From contig NZ_JAMXLE010000002.1 of the NCBI RefSeq assembly GCF_024055895.1, positions 310,001-374,000 of the forward strand: a stretch of 64,000 nucleotides of DNA, in the 5' to 3' direction. A program made the position numbers and the translations under genes. Each line of letters opens with the position of its first letter. Within the stretch, counting starts at the first letter, position 1. This document shows positions 58,107 through 64,000 of the stretch, in pieces. This stretch comes from Rhizobium sp. L1K21. GTDB lineage: Bacteria > Pseudomonadota > Alphaproteobacteria > Rhizobiales > Rhizobiaceae. Under the pieces are notes generated by a model. It was not told the origin of the DNA, did not search any database, and saw nothing but the letters and a program-made list of their open reading frames with translations.

Positions 58107-58838
58107 ATGTCTGTGCTACCGAAGGGTAAGGCGAAACATGTTTGCGGTGTATGCGGCGAGAGCTTTCCGGCCAAGGACGGCGTGCCTGCGGCCAGCATCA
58201 GCCCGCAGATTGCCGAAATGCTGGACCGGGACACACCCAACTGGCGTCAATCGGACTTTGTCTGTCGTAGGGATCTCGCGGCTGCCCGCCGGCACTATCT
58301 TGAAGATCTGATCCGCCGCGAACGAGGTGAATTGACCGATCTCGACCGTGAAGTGGTCGATGCGATGGTCAATCACGCGGTAATCTCCGACGACGCGGAG
58401 GAAGAATATTCGGAGAATGCGACCTTTGGCGAATGGTTGGCAGACAAGGTGGCGACCTTTGGCGGGAGCTGGACCTTCATCATTGCGTTTGCCTTGGTGC
58501 TGGCCGTTTGGATGGGCTTCAATGTTTCAGCGCTTTTTGCCGCCGATCGTTTCGACCCCTATCCCTTTATTCTCCTCAATCTGGCGCTTTCCTGCCTGGC
58601 TGCCATCCAGGCACCTCTGATCATGATGAGCCAGAAGCGACAGGAATCAAAGGACCGGCAACGTGCACAGAATGATTATCAGATCAACCTGAAGGCCGAG
58701 CTGGAAATCCGCCAGCTACACGAAAAGCTCGACCACATGTTGATGCGCCAATGGGAACGGCTGACAGAGATCCAGGAGGTTTTGCTGGAGCAGCTGGAGG
58801 ATGCCGGGGCGAAAGACAAACGGCCTCGGCTAGATTGA
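58107..58838 (+). CDS. DUF1003 membrane protein with N-terminal CxxC
   Basis: A 243-residue protein. An N-terminal region with HVCGVCGESFPAKDG (CxxC) suggests a zinc site; a TM pair (FGGSWTFIIAFALVLAVWMGFNV and FILLNLALSCLAAIQAPLIMMSQKRQ) is the DUF1003 hallmark, and the C-terminus is a charged coiled-coil (LKAELEIRQLHEKLDHMLMRQWERLTEIQ). The ATG at 58107 follows AGGAGA. The 3' end overlaps the convergent ubiB stop by 9 bp. The function is unknown. Confidence 0.83.
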   Translation: MSVLPKGKAKHVCGVCGESFPAKDGVPAASISPQIAEMLDRDTPNWRQSDFVCRRDLAAARRHYLEDLIRRERGELTDLDREVVDAMVNHAVISDDAEEEYSENATFGEWLADKVATFGGSWTFIIAFALVLAVWMGFNVSALFAADRFDPYPFILLNLALSCLAAIQAPLIMMSQKRQESKDRQRAQNDYQINLKAELEIRQLHEKLDHMLMRQWERLTEIQEVLLEQLEDAGAKDKRPRLD

Positions 58839-60407
58839 CAGGCGCCAGGCTATGTAGACGGAGGCGGCTGCAATCACCCAGAGCGCGACCCGACCCCAGC
58901 GTGTGTGATGCGCTTCGGCCTTTCCGATGGCCTGAGCGGTCTCCGGGTCGAAGCGCAGGCCCTTCTCGCTCATATCCATCAGTTCGGCGTGCAGTTTTTC
59001 CGTTTGTGCGGCAATCTCGGGCAAGGCTTCGGCAAGCCGAACGGCACCCTTGAGGCCGGCCTGAATGTCGGTTGCGATGCGCCTTGGACCCAGATTCATG
59101 CGTATCCAGCCCGCGACCACCGGCTCTGAAGCCTTCCACATGTTGAAATTGGGGTTCAGCGTGCGGGCGACACCTTCCACGACGACCATGGTTTTTTGAA
59201 GCATCAGGAGTTCGGGGCGTGTTTCCATGTCGAAAAGCTCGGTCACTTCGAAGAGCAGCGTCAACAGTTTCGCCATGGAGATGGTCTCCGCCGGTTGCCC
59301 GTGGATCGGTTCGCCGATGGCTCGAATGGCCTGCGCAAAGCTGTCCACGTCGTGATAGGCCGGCACATAACCCGCCTCGAAATGCACTTCGGCAACACGG
59401 CGATAATCACGCGTGATGAAGCCATAGAGAATTTCGGCGAGGAAGCGGCGCTCCTTCTTGTTCAGACGACCGGTGATCCCGAGATCGACAGCCACGATCA
59501 GTCCATTGCCATCGACGAACAGATTGCCCTGGTGCATATCGGCGTGGAAGAAGCCGTCACGCAACGTGTGCCGCAGAAACGATTGGATCAAGGTGTCGGC
59601 CAGCGCGTGAAGGTCGTGACCGGCGGCCCGCAGGCCCTCGATATCCGACATTTTGACGCCATCGATCCATTCCATGGTGACAACGTCGCGGCCGGTTCTT
59701 TCCCAATCGACTGCCGGCACGCGGAAGCCCGGATCATCCTTGGTGTTTTCGGCCAACTCGGAAATGGCGGCAGCCTCGAGGCGCAAATCCATTTCAATGC
59801 GGGTCGTCTGCTCCAGCGTGCGCGTCACCTCCACCGGCTTCAAGCGGCGGGCATTCGGCATAAACCGTTCCTGCAATCGCGAAACCAGATACATGGCTTC
59901 AAGATCATGAACGAAGCGCTTTCGCACACCGGGACGAATGACCTTCAGAGCAACCTTCTTGAGCGCACCATCTTCGACAATCTCTGCGGGATGGACCTGC
60001 GCGACCGAGGCGGCGGCGATAGGGTTATAGATATGCGCAAAAAGCTCTTCCGGCGGACGCCCCAGTGATTCCCGGATACGGGCTTCGGTCTCGCTCATTG
60101 GAAATGTTGCCATGCGATCCTGCAAGAGCGAAAGATCAGCGGCGAATTCAGGCCCGACAACATCCGGGCGTGTGGCCAAAAACTGACCCATCTTCACGTA
60201 GGAAGGGCCGAGGCGCTCCACTGCGCGTGCCAGCCGGTCAGAACGGGCCTCGCCCTTGGCGCGGCGGCGGGCAAAGAGGCCGGCCAAGCTCTTCGCTGCG
60301 CGAACCGGCAACGGCAGACCTTCTGACGGCAAGGCCGAAATGACCCCTTCACGCGCCAAAACCCAACCGACCCGGATAATCCGGCCATATGCGCCAATCG
60401 TGCTCAT
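58830..60407 (-). CDS. ubiB: ubiquinone biosynthesis protein UbiB (protein kinase-like)
   Basis: Atypical kinase/ATPase required for ubiquinone synthesis. 525 residues from the ATG at 60407 (frame opens at 60443). Features: YVKMGQFLATRPDVVG (the KxGQ segment), AAASVAQVHPAEI (Ala-rich loop replacing the glycine-rich P-loop), KVIRPGVRKR, FHADMHQGNLFVD and AVDLGITGRL, all UbiB/ADCK landmarks. Two hydrophobic C-terminal helices end the protein (LWVIAAASVYIAWRLSI). It starts 4 bp after the ubiE stop, forming a ubiE-ubiB operon. Confidence 0.95.
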   Translation of the reverse strand: MSTIGAYGRIIRVGWVLAREGVISALPSEGLPLPVRAAKSLAGLFARRRAKGEARSDRLARAVERLGPSYVKMGQFLATRPDVVGPEFAADLSLLQDRMATFPMSETEARIRESLGRPPEELFAHIYNPIAAASVAQVHPAEIVEDGALKKVALKVIRPGVRKRFVHDLEAMYLVSRLQERFMPNARRLKPVEVTRTLEQTTRIEMDLRLEAAAISELAENTKDDPGFRVPAVDWERTGRDVVTMEWIDGVKMSDIEGLRAAGHDLHALADTLIQSFLRHTLRDGFFHADMHQGNLFVDGNGLIVAVDLGITGRLNKKERRFLAEILYGFITRDYRRVAEVHFEAGYVPAYHDVDSFAQAIRAIGEPIHGQPAETISMAKLLTLLFEVTELFDMETRPELLMLQKTMVVVEGVARTLNPNFNMWKASEPVVAGWIRMNLGPRRIATDIQAGLKGAVRLAEALPEIAAQTEKLHAELMDMSEKGLRFDPETAQAIGKAEAHHTRWGRVALWVIAAASVYIAWRLSI

Positions 60408-60411
60408 AGGA

Positions 60412-61188
60412 TCAGAGTTTCCAGCCGGAATGCAGGGCAGCAATGCCGCCAGTGTAATTGGAGAAATTCACGCGCGAGAAGCCTGCTTTTGTGATCATGG
60501 CTGCGAAGTCTCGCTGATTGGGGAATTTGCGGATGGATTCCACGAGATATTGATAGGGTTCGGCCTCGCCAGTGATTGCTTTGCCGAATTGTGGAATCGC
60601 CTTGAAGGACCATTGATCGTAAAATTTATCGAGCAGCGGCATTTCGACATCTGAAAACTCCAGAACGAGAATGCGTCCGCCACGCTTGAGCACGCGGTAA
60701 GCTTCCTTCAGCGCCACATCGATATGCGGTACGTTGCGAATGCCAAACGCGATTGTATAGGCATCGAAAGAATTGTCTTCGAAGGGCAGGCTCTCGGCAT
60801 TGGCCTCTACGAAGTCGAGGTTATCGGAGAGTCCCATTTTCGCTGCCCGCTCCTCGCCGACGCCGAGCATGGAGCCGTTGATATCGAGAACGGTGACATG
60901 GGCGTTTTTGCCGGATGCTTCGACAATACGAAAAGCGATATCGCCGGTGCCACCGGCAACATCAAGCGTACGATAATCCGATGACTTACGCGGGCCAAGC
61001 GCGGCCACCATAGCGTCTTTCCAAACCCGGTGCAGGCCTGCGGACATGACATCGTTCATGATGTCGTAGCGCTTGGCGACCTTGTGAAAGACCTCGTTGA
61101 CGAGCCCCTGCTTTTCGCCATCCTGCACCTGGCGAAAACCATAGGATGTTTCCATGCCACCGTCTGCTGTGGTGCGGGCCTCAGTCAT
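60412..61188 (-). CDS. ubiE: ubiquinone/menaquinone methyltransferase UbiE
   Basis: C-methyltransferase of the quinone pathway, 258 residues. SAM-binding [16 protein letters not shown], motif [34 protein letters not shown], and the UbiE signatures [19 protein letters not shown] and [17 protein letters not shown]. No menaquinone genes are seen, so ubiquinone is the likely product. Divergent from mutM, upstream of ubiB on the minus strand. Confidence 0.96.
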   Translation of the reverse strand: MTEARTTADGGMETSYGFRQVQDGEKQGLVNEVFHKVAKRYDIMNDVMSAGLHRVWKDAMVAALGPRKSSDYRTLDVAGGTGDIAFRIVEASGKNAHVTVLDINGSMLGVGEERAAKMGLSDNLDFVEANAESLPFEDNSFDAYTIAFGIRNVPHIDVALKEAYRVLKRGGRILVLEFSDVEMPLLDKFYDQWSFKAIPQFGKAITGEAEPYQYLVESIRKFPNQRDFAAMITKAGFSRVNFSNYTGGIAALHSGWKL

Positions 61189-61324
61189 TTAAAAACTCCA
61201 CTCGAATTCGTCCGCTACGACCATAGCGCAACACAAAGGTTCGCGCTATTCAGGTTGCCTGCGTCATTTCATGCCGCCGTCTATAAACCAGATTGCCCAG
61301 GGTTCAAACAGGAGATCGCACAAG

Positions 61325-62215
61325 GTGCCGGAACTGCCCGAAGTGGAAACCGTCAAACGTGGCCTTGCGCCGTCCATGGAGGAGGCAAACATCCTGCGCC
61401 TGGAATTGCGTCGGCCGGATTTGCGCTTTCCGTTTCCTGAAGATTTTTCAGCCGCTCTGGAAGGCCGCCGCATTGAGGCGCTGGCACGCCGCGCCAAATA
61501 CCTGCTCATACACATTGAGGGTGGCCTGACGGTGATTGCCCATCTTGGCATGTCCGGCTCCTACCGGATTGAAGAGGGCGATACCGCGGAGGCACCGGTC
61601 GTGTTTCACCATCCGCGCTCAAAAGATGAAAAACACGACCACGTCATCTTTCATCTGGAGAAGGACGGCCAAAGGCGGCGGGTGATCTATAACGACCCGC
61701 GCCGGTTCGGCTTTATGTTGATGGCGGACACTGCCCGGCTTGCTGATCACCCGTTTTTGATGAACCTTGGTCCGGAGCCTACGGGAAACAGTCTTTCTGC
61801 AGAGCATTTGGCAGCCGTCTTTGCAGGCAAGAAACAACCCTTGAAGTCCGCCCTGCTCGATCAGGCCAACATTGCGGGTCTCGGCAATATCTATGTCTGT
61901 GAGGCGCTCTATCGCTCCAGATTGTCGCCAAAGAGAATGGCTGGCACATTGGTGACGAAAGCCGGAAAGCCCTCAGCGCGCCTGCCGCTGCTGGCAGAAG
62001 CCATCAGGGAGGTGATTGCCGAGGCCATACAAGCGGGAGGCTCCAGCTTGAAAGACCATATTCAGACCGATGGCTCACTCGGCTATTTCCAGCATCGCTT
62101 TTCCGTTTATGATCGGGAGGGGGAACCATGCCGGACCGAAGGATGCGGACAGTCGCTGAAACGCATTGTTCAGGCGGGACGTTCGACATTCTATTGTCCG
62201 AAATGTCAGAAATAG
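61325..62215 (+). CDS. mutM: formamidopyrimidine-DNA glycosylase MutM (Fpg)
   Basis: Base-excision glycosylase/AP lyase for 8-oxoguanine and formamidopyrimidines. 296 residues. The N-terminus starts with a GTG codon: [13 protein letters not shown], where Pro2 is the Schiff-base nucleophile and Glu3 assists. The C-terminus has the zinc finger [26 protein letters not shown], and the H2TH region [19 protein letters not shown] is intact. The frame opens at 61271, but the conserved start is the GTG at 61325 with AGGAG upstream. Confidence 0.96.
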   Translation: MPELPEVETVKRGLAPSMEEANILRLELRRPDLRFPFPEDFSAALEGRRIEALARRAKYLLIHIEGGLTVIAHLGMSGSYRIEEGDTAEAPVVFHHPRSKDEKHDHVIFHLEKDGQRRRVIYNDPRRFGFMLMADTARLADHPFLMNLGPEPTGNSLSAEHLAAVFAGKKQPLKSALLDQANIAGLGNIYVCEALYRSRLSPKRMAGTLVTKAGKPSARLPLLAEAIREVIAEAIQAGGSSLKDHIQTDGSLGYFQHRFSVYDREGEPCRTEGCGQSLKRIVQAGRSTFYCPKCQK

Positions 62216-62277
62216 AGACCGCAGGCGGATTTCCCGCAAAACCGCAGCAAAAAGCACCTCAGAGTCCAATTTGCGCG

Positions 62278-62306
62278 TTGACTGCTGCTCTCTTTCCGGT
62301 TATACG
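62278..62306 (+). promoter_or_regulatory. probable sigma-70 promoter of rpsT
   Basis: TTGACT (62278-62283) and TATACG (62301-62306) spaced by exactly 17 bp, 128 bp before the rpsT start and after the mutM stop. The -35 matches consensus at 5 of 6 positions. Confidence 0.6.
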
Positions 62307-62434
62307 CCGCCCACATTAAAGAGAAACCGCGTCAAGCGGCATTTCTGGAAAGCTCCCAAACAGCTTCGACGTAACATCGCATAGGGTTTGTGCGGCGGGG
62401 TTGGGTTTGGTTCGAATTTGCAAGAGAGGCACAA

Positions 62435-62695
62435 ATGGCCAATACAGCTTCGGCGAAGAAAGCGACCCGCAAGATCGCACGCCGCACCGCAGTCAACAAG
62501 GCACGCCGTTCGCGCGTCCGCGGCTTCGTTCGCAAGGTTGAAGAAGCGATTGCTTCCGGCGACAAGTCCGCAGCACAGGAAGCCCTGCGCAATGCTCAGC
62601 CCGAGCTGATGCGTGCTGCCGGCAAGGGCGTGATGCATGCCAACACGGCATCGCGCAAGGTATCGCGTCTGGCGAGCCGCGTTAAGGCTCTTTGA
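62435..62695 (+). CDS. rpsT: 30S ribosomal protein bS20
   Basis: 86 residues, highly basic: [20 protein letters not shown], then [23 protein letters not shown] and [22 protein letters not shown], the bS20 pattern. The rpsT-dnaA order is typical of rhizobia. RBS AAGAGAGG, own promoter upstream and terminator downstream. Confidence 0.97.
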   Translation: MANTASAKKATRKIARRTAVNKARRSRVRGFVRKVEEAIASGDKSAAQEALRNAQPELMRAAGKGVMHANTASRKVSRLASRVKAL

Positions 62696-62732
62696 GCCTA
62701 ACGTACATTCCGAAATTTTTGCCTTTTTGTTG

Positions 62733-62756
62733 AGCCTGGCGTCGCGCCGGGCTTTT
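62733..62756 (+). terminator. terminator of rpsT
   Basis: A 9-bp stem with one G-T pair (AGCCTGGCG / CGCCGGGCT, arms 62733-62741 and 62745-62753), a 3-nt loop and TTT. It lies 38 bp after the rpsT stop. Confidence 0.8.
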
Positions 62757-62960
62757 CAGATTCACCCGCTAGCGGATTTCTGCTCGTTAATTCAACACGT
62801 TCACATTTCCTCCGCAGGAGGTTTTTGCTCTGTCATCTGGCGAAAAAAACGCCGCACAAATTGACGCTTTTGCGACACGAAAAAATCTTTCTTTTCAATG
62901 CCTTATTCAAGGTAATCGGAAAACATCCAAGTTCACTGTGGGTGAGTTCATAAGAACAGT

Positions 62961-63087
62961 GAGTCAAGCCGAAATTTTTTATTTTTTGTTTTTTGGCCTT
63001 TCGGAGAAGTCCGATTTTGAATCCCATTGATTCATAAGCGATTCTTCACAGGCGCTTTTCGATGGATTCAAATCGGCTCTCAGAGTC
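62961..63087. promoter_or_regulatory. cluster of GANTC (CcrM) methylation sites upstream of dnaA
   Basis: GANTC sites at 62961, 63019, 63029, 63040, 63065 and 63083: six in 127 bp, where a random sequence gives about one per 256 bp. GANTC is the target of the cell-cycle methyltransferase CcrM in alphaproteobacteria, and clusters mark methylation-regulated replication promoters such as dnaA in Caulobacter. Confidence 0.65.
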
Positions 63088-63596
63088 AATGGCCGATGGT
63101 TAAAAATGGCTGAAAATCCGGATTGAAATTTCGGTTCGATCCTGCCTTAATAACTTCAACAAAGGGGCTGGGGACAGTCTGGGAAATCTCCTTCCCGATC
63201 ATAAAATCCAGCGGGGCTTTCCCGGGATTTCGAGCCTTTGTTGCGGTCCGGTTCCGGGCTGCTTTTCAAACTTGGTAAGGTCAAGTGACGGGCTGTTTTT
63301 CGAGCAGCACGATGCGGAGATTATTGCCTGAAACGTGGCTTAGGAAAAGAGGCAAGGCGGGGACAGAGACGATAAAGAAAACCGGCAAAGCGGACCAATA
63401 ACGAGGGGTCCGCATTTATTGAAGCGGCGGCAACCGGACTTAATGAAAAATGAGGATTGAACGGCCAGATCGAGTGGGGACTTGCGATCTGAGTGCTGGC
63501 GGTTTGATGTTTTTCGGTTGAGCTGCATCTTTATGACAAAAATGAGAGGCATGTTCTGCGATCCGTCGCGGAAGCCTTCAAAAAACAAGAGGCGGC

Positions 63597-64000
63597 ATGA
63601 TGCGTTTGCAGGCACTAACAAATAATGAGCAGGTTCAGAAAGCGGCGGCAGAGCTGGACGTGCAAAAAGGGCAGTCGGGGGAAAACGAGGACATGAATCA
63701 CAATGAGCTTTTCGAGCGCTTCAGTGCCCGCTTGAAAGCAAAGGTCGGTCAGGACGTATATGCCAGCTGGTTTGGCCGCCTGAAGCTTCATTCTGTATCA
63801 AAGAGTGTTGTGCGACTGACTGTCCCGACCACGTTTCTGAAGTCCTGGATCAACAACCGTTACCTCGACCTGATCACGTCTCTTTTTCAGGAAGAAAACA
63901 AGGAAATCTTGAAGGTGGAGATCCTTGTGCGCAGCGCAATGCGCAGTTCTTCCGTCAAACAGGACGCCCACGAAGCGAGCGATCGCAGCCCTGTTGAAGG
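63597..64000 (+). CDS. dnaA: chromosomal replication initiator DnaA (N-terminal part; runs off window)
   Basis: Replication initiator ATPase that unwinds the origin. Only the first 134 codons are present. The double ATG at 63597/63600 follows GAGG and opens with a variable 32-residue lead, then NHNELFERFSARLKAKVGQDVYASWFGRLKLHSV, and VVRLTVPTTFLKSWINNRYLDLI, the conserved domain I. A later in-frame ATG at 63693 could be an alternative start. The AAA+ and DNA-binding domains lie beyond the window. Confidence 0.95.
   Translation, partial: MMRLQALTNNEQVQKAAAELDVQKGQSGENEDMNHNELFERFSARLKAKVGQDVYASWFGRLKLHSVSKSVVRLTVPTTFLKSWINNRYLDLITSLFQEENKEILKVEILVRSAMRSSSVKQDAHEASDRSPVE

Larger units (their letters stand above)
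62696..63596. other. intergenic rpsT-dnaA region (dnaA leader, possible origin elements)
   Basis: About 900 bp without a convincing gene. It holds the rpsT terminator, a T/A-rich tract at 62968-62995, seven GANTC sites (62759-63087, six of them within 127 bp), two imperfect DnaA-box-like 9-mers (TTATTCAAG near 62903 and TTCTTCACA near 63042, 7 of 9 each) and a hairpin at 63390-63413. Minus-strand ORFs of 64 and 93 codons lie here but lack any recognisable signal. Whether an origin of replication is present cannot be decided. Confidence 0.6.

Noticed and set aside
62833-63027. 64-codon minus-strand ORF upstream of dnaA
   Set aside because: No recognisable domain; lies in an AT-rich leader where random ORFs are expected, with no RBS or conserved motif visible.
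62903-63050. DnaA boxes upstream of dnaA
   Set aside because: Only 9-mers with two mismatches were found; not enough to annotate an origin.
63340-63621. 93-codon minus-strand ORF overlapping the dnaA start
   Set aside because: Antisense to dnaA, biased composition, and no family resemblance; most likely chance.
1-64000. Prophage, insertion sequence, CRISPR array or tRNA genes
   Set aside because: No transposase, integrase, capsid or Cas-like protein, no regular repeat-spacer pattern and no tRNA-like cloverleaf was seen.

Overview
This window is a gene-dense stretch of core chromosome from an alphaproteobacterium of the order Hyphomicrobiales (Rhizobiales), probably near the Brucellaceae or Phyllobacteriaceae. 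The evidence is the content and order of genes: a PmtA-type phospholipid N-methyltransferase, OlsB for ornithine lipids, an NDUFA9-like epimerase, lptC-lptA-lptB, glnD-murJ-trpS-usp-nifU-tsaB-rimI, and ubiB-ubiE-mutM-rpsT-dnaA. No genus is named because no alignment could be run. I see no phage, insertion sequence, CRISPR array, tRNA or rRNA.

Layout. 1-7 kb: queG (cut by the window edge), a GST, uppP, a small secreted peptide, an NDUFA9-like epimerase, DUF1330, pyrF, pmtA and dnaN. 7-13 kb: rsmI-yraN, then the ugpBAEC glycerol-3-phosphate importer behind two tandem Pho boxes. 13-20 kb: cupin-gshB, a lipoprotein, comM, cysK, dut and prfC. 20-31 kb: a CHASE-PAS-GGDEF-EAL protein, glycerate kinase, pirin, a class II glutamine amidotransferase, coaBC, lptB-lptA-lptC, sppA, ihfB and a LapA-like protein. 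31-37 kb: CoxG, two RNA methyltransferases, lspA, a hybrid histidine kinase, and olsB behind a Pho box. 37-51 kb: maeB, mutS, glnD-murJ, trpS, usp, nifU-like, tsaB-rimI and plsC. 51-58 kb: infC (AUU start), rpmI-rplT, pheS, a DUF4160-DUF2442 pair, pheT, an isochorismatase and DUF1003. 58-64 kb: ubiB-ubiE, mutM, rpsT and the start of dnaA.

How the genes fit together. Three themes stand out. (1) Phosphate stress and membrane lipids: ugpBAEC and olsB both carry 11-bp-periodic Pho boxes, and pmtA and plsC are also present, which fits a rhizobial-type membrane-remodelling response. (2) Translation and RNA modification: infC, rpmI, rplT, pheST, trpS, prfC, rsmI, queG, tsaB, rimI and two methyltransferases. 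(3) Cell envelope: uppP, murJ, lptABC, lspA and sppA.

The least ordinary features are the DUF4160-DUF2442 cassette lodged between pheS and pheT, a two-state terminator/antiterminator-like leader before pheS, a tight cluster of GANTC (CcrM) sites upstream of dnaA, and the Pho box of olsB. Most of the window is otherwise ordinary core genome.
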